The notes beneath the pieces were generated by a model. It was not told the DNA's origin and searched no databases. It saw only the letters and a program-made list of their open reading frames with translations. The position numbers and the translations under genes were made by a program. This document shows positions 53,553-62,490 of a stretch of 64,000 nucleotides of DNA, in pieces (the stretch's first letter is position 1; every line of letters begins with the position of its first letter). The stretch is taken from positions 62,001-126,000 of the forward strand of contig NZ_JAMOIM010000004.1 of the NCBI RefSeq assembly GCF_026130545.1. Reading direction: 5' to 3'. The DNA comes from Lichenifustis flavocetrariae (GTDB lineage: Bacteria; Pseudomonadota; Alphaproteobacteria; Rhizobiales; Beijerinckiaceae).

Positions 53553-54509
53553 TTACCCGCCACGACCTGGCGCAAGATTGGCGTCGATCCACGCGGCCAC
53601 ATCGGTGACAGGAATGGCGTGGCGCTGGTTGAACGTACCGTCCTTATTCCAGGCCACGCCGCGCCCTTGGGCAAACGCCGCGCGATACTTGCGCATCATG
53701 TTCTGTGGGTCTCGCGCCAGTTCTTCCATCAGAAATGGTACGGTCCATTCCGAACGGCTGAACGGGCGATGCAGAGCCGCTTCAAGTTTGTCGCCGACCT
53801 CTCCATAGGTCACGGTGTCGCCGGCCAGATACACGATCTCATTCCTGATGGTGGGTTCTACGAACACGATCTCGGCGGTCAGCGCTCCAATATCGTCAGG
53901 AGTTGTCAGTGTAACGGCGGTGTCGAGGCTGCCCAGCGCATGAACTTCGTTGTTTTTGAGGTCAACCACGCCGAATTCCGGCTCGAACAGATAACTCATG
54001 AACATGCCGGTCGAGATGATGACCCACTCGGTATCGGTCTGGGCACGCAGCAGTTCCCGCACGTCTAACTGTGCGTCGAAGATGTCCTGCGGACCGCCCC
54101 GACCGATCACGTCGAAATCGACACCGAACTGCCATGGGAAATAGCGGGGAATGCCCGACTGCAATGCGGTCTTCGCCAGCTTCATGGGCGTGTCGATCCC
54201 GGCGGCATAGCCGGCGCAACCGATCACCGTGTCATATTGTGCGAACTCCGATGCGAGATCATCGATCGAGCTTTTCACCAGATCCCCTATGACGATCTCT
54301 ATTCCCAGGCTGCGGATTTCGGTGATGTCGCGTTGCTTGACCGGCACATCAGACTCGACTGCGCTGCCGCGCAGCAGCACGCTGATCTTCGCCCCTTTCA
54401 CATCCTTTGCGCGGTGCGCCAAATTGCGCAGGACCGGGAGACCCAGTTCTCCAGCTCCCAGTACGAGGATATTACGGGACATAACGGCGGACATTGCTTC
54501 GTTCATCAT
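53553..54509 (-). CDS. NmrA-like NAD(P)-binding protein
   Basis: A 318-residue protein of the NmrA/isoflavone-reductase type atypical SDRs. The nucleotide motif is ILVLGAGELGLPVLRNL. It continues with IVIGDLVKSSIDDLASEFAQYDTVIGCAGY and YFPWQFGVDFDVIG, and a C-terminal substrate part. Such proteins sense NADP redox state or reduce aromatic compounds. Several ATGs near the start leave it uncertain by up to 9 residues. It is divergent from an hxlR-type gene around a perfect palindrome. Confidence 0.82.
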   Translation of the reverse strand: MMNEAMSAVMSRNILVLGAGELGLPVLRNLAHRAKDVKGAKISVLLRGSAVESDVPVKQRDITEIRSLGIEIVIGDLVKSSIDDLASEFAQYDTVIGCAGYAAGIDTPMKLAKTALQSGIPRYFPWQFGVDFDVIGRGGPQDIFDAQLDVRELLRAQTDTEWVIISTGMFMSYLFEPEFGVVDLKNNEVHALGSLDTAVTLTTPDDIGALTAEIVFVEPTIRNEIVYLAGDTVTYGEVGDKLEAALHRPFSRSEWTVPFLMEELARDPQNMMRKYRAAFAQGRGVAWNKDGTFNQRHAIPVTDVAAWIDANLAPGRGG

Positions 54510-54545
54510 TCCGGCCTGTTGGGAAATTCGTTGTCGCCTTGATCT

Positions 54546-54559
54546 GGCGATGCATCGCC
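54546..54559. promoter_or_regulatory. Perfect 14-bp palindrome between NmrA-like and HxlR genes
   Basis: GGCGATGCATCGCC is fully self-complementary, in a 68-bp divergent gap, 18 bp before the HxlR-type ATG. It is a candidate operator for that regulator. Confidence 0.5.
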
Positions 54560-54577
54560 GTCCAGGAAAGAAGGTAC

Positions 54578-55015
54578 ATGCGTGATACCGAGGTCAGATC
54601 GTTGAACCGAGACGGCATTCTCCGCTACTCCCAGACGGTCTGCGATGGCCTGAGGGACGATGATGACGGTCTGCGTCGCGAAGTCCTCGCCCATGCCGGC
54701 AGCCGCTGGTCGCTCGGCGTCATCCATACGCTTGGGGTGTATGGTCAACTACGTCACGCGGAAATCGGCAGGCGAATGCATGGCGTCACTCAACGGATGT
54801 TGACGCGTACGCTTCGCCAGTTGGAGCGTGATGGACTGGTTCTTCGTGTTGACTTTGGGGAGATGCCCCCCAGGGTTGAATATGAGCTCTCCGACACTGG
54901 CATGGAAATGCTTGTTCGCATGGTCCCGCTATGGACCTGGATCGTCGAGAATGCAGACCGCTTCCGGAAAGCCAGGAGGGCATTCGACAAGGCGCGGCTC
55001 GAAGAAAAGTCGTAG
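54578..55015 (+). CDS. HxlR family transcriptional regulator
   Basis: A 145-residue winged-helix protein starting MRDTEVRSLN, with AAGAAGG upstream. The HxlR core is visible: VLAHAGSRWSLGVIHTLGVYGQLRHAEI, then GVTQRMLTRTLRQLERDGLVLR and PPRVEYELSDTGMEML. No N-terminal cysteine of the usual CPV type is present; a cysteine occurs in TVCDGL. It probably controls the divergent NmrA-like gene, by analogy with quinone- or aldehyde-sensing HxlR/oxidoreductase pairs. Confidence 0.87.
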   Translation: MRDTEVRSLNRDGILRYSQTVCDGLRDDDDGLRREVLAHAGSRWSLGVIHTLGVYGQLRHAEIGRRMHGVTQRMLTRTLRQLERDGLVLRVDFGEMPPRVEYELSDTGMEMLVRMVPLWTWIVENADRFRKARRAFDKARLEEKS

Positions 55016-55246
55016 AACATTGGTGCGGGCGCGGGGCGCGTTCAGGGGAAGTTGTTTTTCCAACTGATAGTCGTTGCAGTGCTCCCAACGGAAAGCTGAT
55101 ATTTTCCGCCACGGCGGTATTGCCAACCACGCTCCCGATATCGGTCCGTCCGTTCACCACCATTCCTGGTCATTTGCCATGGCGCCACTGACGTCGGAGA
55201 AGGGTCGAACCAGGCCGCGCACAACCAATCCCTTCGGCTTCAGAGC

Positions 55247-55495
55247 TTAGCCCCGGCCCCCACCGGATCGCCGTGTCCGTGTGGACATGAACCAGGCAAG
55301 ACCGAGGAGCAGCACTCCCAGCGGCACCAACAACACGATTTCCAGGATCGGGTGATCCGGCCGGCACGCGCTCTCGACACCCGTGCCCACGAAGCAGAGA
55401 ACCATGAGAGCCAGGGTGCACAGCCACCCACGCCAGTCGACGACCGCAATCCGACCGAGGCTCTGCTCCTCGAACCAGTCGTCCTTGTCGCCCAT
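55247..55495 (-). CDS. Small two-helix membrane protein
   Basis: An 82-residue hypothetical protein from ATG 55495. A charged start (MGDKDDWFEEQSLGRIAVVD) is followed by two hydrophobic helices (WLCTLALMVLCFVGTGV and ILEIVLLVPLGVLLLGLAWFM) and a basic tail (STRTRRSGGGRG). Cysteines flank helix 1. The family is not recognised. The 231 bp between it and the HxlR gene hold nothing I can assign. Confidence 0.6.
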   Translation of the reverse strand: MGDKDDWFEEQSLGRIAVVDWRGWLCTLALMVLCFVGTGVESACRPDHPILEIVLLVPLGVLLLGLAWFMSTRTRRSGGGRG

Positions 55496-55655
55496 CGGTG
55501 GAACACTCCGTGCTTGTCCCGGCCCCATGGGCCTGTCGGATGATTTTATCCTGAGGCGGGCGTCGCAACGGTCGAAGACTATCTCGGTCGTCGCCCGTGG
55601 CAAGCCGTTTCCACGCATCTCTGGCGCGACAGACCTCTTGACGCCGGCCCAAAAT

Positions 55656-55670
55656 GTTCATCATCTGTTC
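55656..55670 (+). promoter_or_regulatory. dinB: LexA (SOS) box of dinB
   Basis: GTTCATCATCTGTTC fits the alphaproteobacterial LexA site GTTC-N7-GTTC exactly. It ends 2 bp before the dinB ATG. A TTGACG at 55638–55643 could be the −35, placing the −10 inside the box. Confidence 0.82.
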
Positions 55671-55672
55671 CG

Positions 55673-56761
55673 ATGAGCCCGGAGGTTGAACCCCAGCGCA
55701 AGATCATCCATGTCGACATGGATGCTTTCTACGCGTCGGTCGAGCAGCGCGACGACCCGGCCCTGCGCGGGCGCCCCATCGCGGTCGGCGGCGCGCGAGA
55801 GCGGGGGGTCGTGGCGGCGGCGAGCTACGAGGCGCGGACGTTCGGCGTGCGGTCGGCCATGCCGTCCGTGACGGCGCGGCGGCTCTGCCCCGACCTTACC
55901 TTCGTGCCGCCCCGCTTCGACGTCTACAAGGCGGTCTCGGGCGAGATCCGGTCGATTTTCGAGACCTATACGGATCTCGTCGAGCCGCTGTCGCTCGACG
56001 AGGCCTACCTCGACGTGACCGAGGACCGGGCACGGATGGGCTCGGCCACCGCCATCGCCGAGGCGATCCGGCGCCGCATCAAGACCGAGACGGGGCTGAC
56101 CGCGTCCGCCGGCGTGTCGTACAACAAGTTCCTGGCCAAACTCGCGTCAGATCACAACAAGCCCGACGGTCTTTGCGTGGTGACACCTCGCCAGGGTCCC
56201 GATTTCGTTGCGGCGCTGCCGGTGTCGCGGTTCCACGGCGTCGGTCCTGTGACGGCCGCCAAGATGGCGCTGCTCGGGATCGCGACGGGAGCCGATCTCC
56301 GGGCGCAGAGCCTCGCCATGTTGAAGGAGCATTTCGGCAAGTCCGCCGATTATTACTTCTGGGCGGCTCGGGGACGAGACGACAGGCCGGTACGGGCGCA
56401 TCGCGAGCGCAAGTCGATCGGCGCCGAACGGACCTTCTTCGAAGACCTCCGGGCGGAAGACGACCTGGTTGCCGCATTGCACCCCATCGCCGAGAAGGTG
56501 TGGGAGCGGGCCGCGCAGGGCGGCGCGTTGGGCCGTACTGTCACGCTCAAGGTCAAATATGCCGATTTCCGGCAAGTGACGCGCGCGCAAAGTCCCGGCG
56601 GTGCCGTAACATCGTTCGACACGCTCCGGGCAGCCGGGACGGGATTGCTGCTCGGCCTTTGTCCCGTCGAGCGCGGCGTGCGTCTGCTGGGGCTGACACT
56701 TTCGGGATTCGACCCGCTGCGCGGCTTTGCCGAGGAACAGCAGCTCGGCCTCGCCCTCTAA
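55673..56761 (+). CDS. dinB: DNA polymerase IV
   Basis: A Y-family translesion polymerase of 362 residues. The first metal site is HVDMDAFYASVEQ (D15) and the second SLDEAYLDVT (Asp/Glu near 108–110). The steric region YEARTFGVRSAMP and the palm segment GVSYNKFLAKLASDHNKPDG follow. The thumb helix-hairpin-helix is FHGVGPVTAAKMALLGIATG, and the little finger is KSIGAERTF with LKVKYADFRQVTR. The C-terminus lacks an obvious QLxLF clamp motif, though QQLGLAL is similar. Expression should be SOS-inducible through the adjacent LexA box. Confidence 0.96.
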   Translation: MSPEVEPQRKIIHVDMDAFYASVEQRDDPALRGRPIAVGGARERGVVAAASYEARTFGVRSAMPSVTARRLCPDLTFVPPRFDVYKAVSGEIRSIFETYTDLVEPLSLDEAYLDVTEDRARMGSATAIAEAIRRRIKTETGLTASAGVSYNKFLAKLASDHNKPDGLCVVTPRQGPDFVAALPVSRFHGVGPVTAAKMALLGIATGADLRAQSLAMLKEHFGKSADYYFWAARGRDDRPVRAHRERKSIGAERTFFEDLRAEDDLVAALHPIAEKVWERAAQGGALGRTVTLKVKYADFRQVTRAQSPGGAVTSFDTLRAAGTGLLLGLCPVERGVRLLGLTLSGFDPLRGFAEEQQLGLAL

Positions 56762-56763
56762 GC

Positions 56764-56783
56764 CCCCGGCGTATGCGCCGGGG
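56764..56783. terminator. Strong hairpin between converging dinB and aldo/keto reductase genes
   Basis: CCCCGGCG/CGCCGGGG with a TATG loop, 2 bp after the dinB stop. There is no T-run, so it may stop transcription poorly on its own or protect 3' ends. Confidence 0.45.
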
Positions 56784-56791
56784 AAGATCCC

Positions 56792-57673
56792 TCAGGCTGA
56801 AACGTGAGGCGTCGCGATCTGATCCAGGACCCGCATGGCGTCGTCCGGCAGTATGAGGTCGGCCGCCGCGAGGTTTTCCTCCAAATGTCGCACCGACGAG
56901 GTTCCCGGGATTAGCAGGATGTTGGGCGCGCGGCGGAGCAGCCAGGCCAGCGCCACCTGCATCGGCGTCGCGTCGAGGGTTGCGGCCACATCCGACAAGG
57001 CCGTCGACTGCAGGGGCGTGAACCCGCCGAGCGGGAAGAACGGCACATAGGCGGTGCCCGTGGCGGCGAGTTCGTCGATCAGGGCCTCGTCGTCACGATG
57101 CGCCAGATTGTAGAGGTTTTGCACGCAGACGATCTCGCAGATCCGGCGCCCCTCGGCGACCTGCGTAGAGGTGACGTTGCTGAGCCCAATGTGACGCACG
57201 AGGCCCTGCCGCTGAAGGTCGGCCAGGACCGTCAGCGGTGCCTCAAGCGAGCCCTCGACGGGATGGTGGGGATTGAACATGCTGCGCAAGTTGACCACGT
57301 CGAGCACATCGAGGACGAGATTGCGGAGATTGTCGTGCACCGCCTGGGTCAGTTCCTCACGCGACAGGGCGGGGAGCCAGGACCCGTCGGCACCACGCCG
57401 GGCGGCCACCTTGGTGACGATGACGAGATCCCGCGGATAGGGGTGAAGCGCCTCGCGGATAAGCTGATTGGTGATGTGCGGGCCGTAGAAGTCGCTCGTG
57501 TCGATATGGTCGACCCCGTGCGCCAAGGCGGCGCGCAGCACCGCAAGGGCGCCGTCGCGATCCTTCGGCGGCCCGAAGACACCGGGGCCTGCGAGCTGCA
57601 TGGCACCGTAGCCCATCCGCTTCACCGTGCGGTCGCAAAGCTTGAATGTTCCGGCTGTGCTGATGTCGATCAT
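56792..57673 (-). CDS. Aldo/keto reductase
   Basis: A 293-residue TIM-barrel oxidoreductase using NADPH. The catalytic tetrad is recognisable: Asp in HIDTSDFYG with its Tyr, Lys in VIVTKVAARRG, and a polar residue in LDVVNLRSM (Asn in place of the usual His). The C-terminal cofactor site is LLIPGTSSVRHLEENLAAADL. This is the pattern of oxidoreductases like E. coli YdbC, which has the same MGYGAMQLAGPGVFGPP beginning. Substrate unknown. Confidence 0.92.
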   Translation of the reverse strand: MIDISTAGTFKLCDRTVKRMGYGAMQLAGPGVFGPPKDRDGALAVLRAALAHGVDHIDTSDFYGPHITNQLIREALHPYPRDLVIVTKVAARRGADGSWLPALSREELTQAVHDNLRNLVLDVLDVVNLRSMFNPHHPVEGSLEAPLTVLADLQRQGLVRHIGLSNVTSTQVAEGRRICEIVCVQNLYNLAHRDDEALIDELAATGTAYVPFFPLGGFTPLQSTALSDVAATLDATPMQVALAWLLRRAPNILLIPGTSSVRHLEENLAAADLILPDDAMRVLDQIATPHVSA

Positions 57674-57840
57674 GGACGTTCTCCTCTGGATCGACTCACA
57701 TCTAGAGAGTTCTGCCTTGCCTGATAACGGGCCTCAATCGGCACAGGCTGTGCGCAAATTCGGACAATCAAGGTCCTGTCCGGTTCTGAGGCAGCCTGGC
57801 CCCCTTCGTGCTCATGACCGAGCAAAGGGGTCTTCGGGTT

Positions 57841-58806
57841 TCAGGCAGGCTGCATCTGGCCTCTTGGCGGCGCATCGACGGCGGCCCCCACGACCGGAGT
57901 CAGCTCGGTCGACCCATCCAACGCCACTTCGGTTTTCATCTCGCGCACGTCGACCGAAACCTTCATGCCGAGATTGTCTTCCGACGCACCGTAGAACGTG
58001 CCCGAGAGCGGCAAGGCCTGCCGGGGGTCGCGCGCGACGGCGACCCGGATCAGATCGCGGTTGCCGACGATGCCATTGGTGGGATCGAATTCGACCCACC
58101 CGGCGCCGGGTAGATAGACCTGACACCAGGCATGCGTGTTGCCGCCGCCGACATGCTCCTCATCCGCGTCGCTCGGAACGTGCAGGTAGCCCGAAACGAA
58201 CCGCGCCGCGAGGCCCAGGGAGCGAACAGCCTCCATCATAAGCACCGCGAAATCACGACACGTGCCCTTCGAGGTGTTCAAGGTGGTCAGCGGATCCTGC
58301 GTCCCCCGCTCGTGCCGGTGCGTGTAGGTGAAGCCCTCCTTGATCGCATAGGTCATGGTCATCAGAAGTTGGCCGGTGTCCGTCGCCCGCCCCGACCTCA
58401 GGAAGCGCTTCACCCATTTGTCGACCTTGTGGTCGGGATCGAGGAACTGCCGTTCGATCAGCCGCACGAGGTCGGGCATTTCCTCCGCCCCATAGGTGAA
58501 AGGGTAGGAGCGGGCGTAATCCTCGATCGAATAATCAGGGGCATTCAACGGCGTGTGATCGAGCACGATCGAGGAATCGAACAGCAATTGCGTGGCCTCA
58601 CCCGAAAAATTCGCGATGGCGACGCAATTGCCGAAGACGTCGTGCAGCCAGCGAATCCGGCGTGGCTCGGGCGTAATCACGAGATCCGACGAAATCAGGC
58701 GCTGATCATAGCTGTCACGGGGACGAAACATGATGCGGTGATCGCCGAAGCGGACAGGCCGCTTGTAGTTGTATGTCGTAACATGCCGAACCGAAAGAAC
58801 GGTCAT
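57841..58806 (-). CDS. Transglutaminase-like cysteine peptidase family protein
   Basis: A 321-residue cytosolic protein. The N-terminal beta domain (~1–90) starts LSVRHVTTYNYKRPVRFGDHRI. The transglutaminase core has the full triad: C183 in KGTCRDFA, H225 in NTHAWCQVYLP, D241 in EFDPTNG. A beta C-terminal part follows. Such proteins hydrolyse or crosslink amide bonds; in many bacteria they occur in pairs or with alpha-E and circularly permuted ATP-grasp proteins, which are not here. A second relative lies just upstream. Confidence 0.9.
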   Translation of the reverse strand: MTVLSVRHVTTYNYKRPVRFGDHRIMFRPRDSYDQRLISSDLVITPEPRRIRWLHDVFGNCVAIANFSGEATQLLFDSSIVLDHTPLNAPDYSIEDYARSYPFTYGAEEMPDLVRLIERQFLDPDHKVDKWVKRFLRSGRATDTGQLLMTMTYAIKEGFTYTHRHERGTQDPLTTLNTSKGTCRDFAVLMMEAVRSLGLAARFVSGYLHVPSDADEEHVGGGNTHAWCQVYLPGAGWVEFDPTNGIVGNRDLIRVAVARDPRQALPLSGTFYGASEDNLGMKVSVDVREMKTEVALDGSTELTPVVGAAVDAPPRGQMQPA

Positions 58807-59103
58807 GTGATCCTTCCCGATGGAGCGTCGTCATGAAAGCCAGCCCGTCAGGGCGGCTGCGACGGCATCCCACCCATTGGCGCTTCAAAAAACGGACCAC
58901 GACGCCTGTTGCCTGAACACGCGTTCATGACACAGGAGAGGCTCCGACGCACCCACTCTGGCACGCCATCCCGTGTCTCTGCAGAGCTGCGTTGCATTCG
59001 TGTTCGAACGGCGGGTCCGAAGTACCAGCCGATACTGCTCTTGCCGTGTTGCCGAAAGAGCAGCGCCAATGAGCCGAAGGCAAACTCACTGGAGCGAGAT
59101 GTC

Positions 59104-59970
59104 TCAGGCGGTCACGGTCTGCGAGGAAAAGCGGGTTTCGTAGGAACGGCTCTGGCTCGTCACCTGATGAGCTTCCTCAGTGATGACCTCGAAGTCGCGC
59201 AATTGGGCCGAGCCGAAAGCCGTCGAGATCGCCACGTCGACCGCGTCCCGCCCATAGGCCATGACGATCCGTCCGATGCGCCGCTTGTTGTGACGGGCGT
59301 CGAATGTCCACCAGCGGCCCCCGAGATAGACCTCGAACCAGGCCGAGAAATCCATCGGATCGGGCACGATCGGAACGCCGATGTCTCCAAGATAGCCGGT
59401 GGAATAACGCGCCGGGATGTTCATGCAGCGGCAGAGCGTCACGGCAAGGTGGGCAAAGTCCCGGCACACGCCGACCTGCTCGAAGTGCCCCTCGCTGGCG
59501 GTCCGGGTGCTGCGGGCCTGCTGGTAATCGAAGCGGATGCGATTGTGCGCGTAATCGACGATGGCCTGCACGCGCTCCCAGCCGAGACGCGTATGGCCGA
59601 ACAGCGACCAAGCGAGGTCGGTCAGATGCTCCATGTCGCAATAGCGGCTCGGCATCAGGAAGACCATCACGTCGTCGGGAAGGTCCTCGACATTGTGCTG
59701 CGGCGCGTCCCAGCCGACCTCGTCGAGCAGACCCGAATCCTGGATGATGAAATCAGAGGTCACGCGGATTTCACCCGCGGGGGCGAGCACACGGGTCACG
59801 CGGTTGCCGAACTGGTCGCGGTAGGTGCGTGAGGGCACCCAGGGGTCGAAATTGATCACTTGCGGCGCGATCAGATCACGCTCCCGTTCCGGCCGGACGC
59901 TCAGGAGGAAGTTCATCGCGGTCGGCATGTTGCAGAAGTAGGAGATGTTGAAGCCGCATCGGATGTGCAT
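59104..59970 (-). CDS. Transglutaminase-like protein, histidine position altered
   Basis: A 288-residue protein with an N-terminal beta domain and a transglutaminase core. C169 is in GVCRDFAHLAVTLCR and D224 in FDARHN, but the position normally occupied by the catalytic histidine reads S209 in MDFSAWFEVYL. I recall that this subfamily often has S or A there, so it may use another residue or have lost activity. It lies 297 bp upstream of the first transglutaminase gene on the same strand. Confidence 0.87.
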   Translation of the reverse strand: MHIRCGFNISYFCNMPTAMNFLLSVRPERERDLIAPQVINFDPWVPSRTYRDQFGNRVTRVLAPAGEIRVTSDFIIQDSGLLDEVGWDAPQHNVEDLPDDVMVFLMPSRYCDMEHLTDLAWSLFGHTRLGWERVQAIVDYAHNRIRFDYQQARSTRTASEGHFEQVGVCRDFAHLAVTLCRCMNIPARYSTGYLGDIGVPIVPDPMDFSAWFEVYLGGRWWTFDARHNKRRIGRIVMAYGRDAVDVAISTAFGSAQLRDFEVITEEAHQVTSQSRSYETRFSSQTVTA

Positions 59971-60303
59971 GAGCGCCGCCGCCGTCGAGAAGGTTACTTC
60001 GCCGCGAACGCTGCGGCGTCGGAAGAGTTCCCGCTTCCAGGCTATATCGGCGCGATAGTGGAAAGTAAGCGCGAAAGCTGTTATTTCTGAGCATCATACT
60101 GCGCAAATATTGTGCGAAATGACTGATGCGTCGGCCCAATGTGCGATGCCGCTGGTTGATGCCGAAAGCGCCCCCTTCGCTCCTGGCGCTCTGTTGCCAA
60201 AGGGTCATTGCGTTCGACACCTGTCCGGCTGCATAAGCGCCGCACGCGAACCCTGCGGCTGAATGGCCTGCGCCGCGGTTCAATCCATGAAGGACATCAT
60301 TCC
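59971..60303. promoter_or_regulatory. Divergent region between transglutaminase and bioY genes
   Basis: No ORF is supportable in this 333-bp stretch. An AT-rich patch near 60060–60120 contains the inverted repeat CGCA-N7-TGCG (60102–60116). I looked for a BioR-type TTATMKATAA site before bioY and did not find one. Confidence 0.4.
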
Positions 60304-60888
60304 ATGAGCATCTCGGCTCTCGCCACGGACTCTACCGCCTATGTCCCACTGCGACTTCGTGGAAAGCCGGTTCTGACGCGCGTGCTCGCGGTGCTGGCAG
60401 CTTCGATGTTTCTGGCGGCCTGCTCCTGGATCTCGGTACCGCTGCTGTCCGTGCCGATGACCATGCAGACATTTGGCGTCACACTGGTGGGTGCTCTGTT
60501 CGGCTGGCGGCTTGGGGCGGCCTCCGTGTTGCTTTGGCTCGGCGAGGCAGCACTCGGCATGCCGGTGCTTTCGGCCGGATCAGCGGGACCCGCCTACATG
60601 ATGGGGCCGACGGGCGGCTACCTGGTGGCCTTCGTGATCGCTGCGGCCCTGGTGGGATGGTGCGCGGAGCGCGGTGTCACGTCCTGGGGCCTCGTGTCCT
60701 CCTTCGGGCTGATGGTCGTGGCCAATGCCCTGATCCTGCTGGTCGGCGCCGCTTGGCTGGCTCACTTCGTCGGCCCGCACAAGGCCATCGCGCTTGGCAT
60801 CACGCCCTTCATCGTCGGCGGTTTGTTGAAGGCGGCGCTGGCCACAGGCGCCATCGAGGCAGCCCGCCTGCACCTGCCGTTCCGTTGA
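60304..60888 (+). CDS. bioY: Biotin transporter BioY
   Basis: The substrate-binding S component of the biotin ECF transporter, able to work alone. From ATG 60304 it is 194 residues with six hydrophobic helices. Signature parts are VPLLSVPMTMQTFGVTLVGALFGWR and GSAGPAYMMGPTGGYLVAF. The longer frame begins antisense-like and is not used. No bioM or bioN is adjacent, so it is either solitary or served by a shared energising module elsewhere. Confidence 0.93.
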   Translation: MSISALATDSTAYVPLRLRGKPVLTRVLAVLAASMFLAACSWISVPLLSVPMTMQTFGVTLVGALFGWRLGAASVLLWLGEAALGMPVLSAGSAGPAYMMGPTGGYLVAFVIAAALVGWCAERGVTSWGLVSSFGLMVVANALILLVGAAWLAHFVGPHKAIALGITPFIVGGLLKAALATGAIEAARLHLPFR

Positions 60889-60900
60889 GGCGGCACGCCG

Positions 60901-62352
60901 TCAGGCATCCGGCTTCGAGCGGGGATTGATCATCCGATGCCCGCTGATCTCGGTTCCGGCATCGGGTGAGAAGCGCAGGTTCCAGAAGGTCGCGAGGAGG
61001 GAGATCCCGGTCACGATCAGAAAGGCTGTCGAAAAATCGGCCAGCTGAACCGTCGTATGGCCCCGCACCTCCATGGAGCCTTGCAGCACTAGGGCGGCGA
61101 CGCAGATGCCGACTGAGAGCATGAGCTGCTGGAAGGTCGTGTAGAAGCTCGTGGCGGCGCTCATCCGCTCATGCGGGATTTCGTCGTAAGCCACCGTATT
61201 GTAGGCGGTGAATTGGAACGACATGAAGAAGCCGCAGCACATGAGAACCGCGAACATGAGCGGGAGCGGCCAGCCAGGCCGGAAAGCCGCACAGACCGCG
61301 TAGCCAAGGCTCGCCACGATACCGTTGACGATCAGGCTCTGGCGAAAGCCGTAACGACGCAGCACGCGCGGCGCGAGCGCCTTCATGGCCATCGATCCTA
61401 TCGCGGTCGCGAATACGATCGTGCCGCTCTGAGCGGCCGTGAGCCCGAAGCCGATCTGCAGCATCAGTGGCAGGAGGAACGGCTGCGCTCCCTGGGTGAC
61501 CCGCGTCAGCGATCCGCCCCAGACCGACAGACCGAAGCTTGGGATGCGCATCAGGGACAGATCGAGGATGGGCGCGGGCACGCGCCGCGCGTAAGCCACG
61601 TAGCCGGCCGCGAAGACGGTCCCGATCGTGAGCAACCCAAGCGTCAGGGCGCGCTCGCCGTCGTGGCTTGACATCTCGAAGCCGAAGAACAGGCAGCCGA
61701 GCGCTGTTCCGGACAAGATGAGCCCGGGAAAGTCGAAGCGTTCGCCCCGCACGCCCGGCGTATTGGCGATAAACAGCGTCACCAGCACGAAGCCCAGGAT
61801 GCCGATCGGCACGTTGATGTAGAAGATCCAGCGCCAGTCGAGATAGGTGACGATGAAGCCACCGACCGGCGGCCCGATGATTGGGCCGATCAAGGCGGGG
61901 ACCAGCAGCCACGACATGGCGGAGACCATGTCGCGCCGCTCGACGCTGCGCAGCAGCACGAGCCGGCCGACCGGCATCATCATGGCACCGCCGAGACCCT
62001 GGAAGATGCGGGCACCGACCAACATGCCGAGGCTATGCGCCTGCGCGCAGAGGATCGAGCCAAGTGTGAACACCACGATGGCCGAGCGGAACACCGTGCG
62101 GGCGCCGAAGCGATCGGCGACCTTGCCGCTGGCGGGAATGAATACCGCGAGGCTGAGCAGGTAGGATGTCAGCGCCACGCTCATGCTCGGCGCCGTGACA
62201 CCGAACTCCCGCGCCATGGTGGGAAGCGCCGTCGTCAGCACGGTCGCGTCCAACTGCTCCATGAACATGGCGCTGGCGATGATAAGGGCGATGGTGCGGA
62301 AATTCGTGGTCGGCGTCGGCGTGGCTGGCGCGCGTTCAACGGCTTGCGACAT
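60901..62352 (-). CDS. MFS multidrug transporter, DHA2 (EmrB/QacA) family
   Basis: A 483-residue exporter with 14 predicted helices. ATG 62352 (MSQAVERAP) is chosen over 62400. Motif D1/A-like elements are visible: MEQLDATVLTTALPTMAREF, GKVADRFGARTVF, and motif C LLVPALIGPIIGPPVGGFI, typical of proton-driven antiporters. DWRWIFYINVPIGILG is a DHA2 hallmark. No membrane-fusion partner (EmrA) or regulator is adjacent. It converges on bioY. Confidence 0.92.
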   Translation of the reverse strand: MSQAVERAPATPTPTTNFRTIALIIASAMFMEQLDATVLTTALPTMAREFGVTAPSMSVALTSYLLSLAVFIPASGKVADRFGARTVFRSAIVVFTLGSILCAQAHSLGMLVGARIFQGLGGAMMMPVGRLVLLRSVERRDMVSAMSWLLVPALIGPIIGPPVGGFIVTYLDWRWIFYINVPIGILGFVLVTLFIANTPGVRGERFDFPGLILSGTALGCLFFGFEMSSHDGERALTLGLLTIGTVFAAGYVAYARRVPAPILDLSLMRIPSFGLSVWGGSLTRVTQGAQPFLLPLMLQIGFGLTAAQSGTIVFATAIGSMAMKALAPRVLRRYGFRQSLIVNGIVASLGYAVCAAFRPGWPLPLMFAVLMCCGFFMSFQFTAYNTVAYDEIPHERMSAATSFYTTFQQLMLSVGICVAALVLQGSMEVRGHTTVQLADFSTAFLIVTGISLLATFWNLRFSPDAGTEISGHRMINPRSKPDA

Positions 62353-62490
62353 GGCGCGCCGGGATCTCCCAAGCGATCGATAGGAATGGAAGGGAGCCAC
62401 GCTTTGCGGCGCCCATTTTGTCGTTATAGGTCAGTTCAGGGGTGGCAGGTGGGCGTTTTCATGCCGCCTGCCATGCGCTGATTGAGCGGG

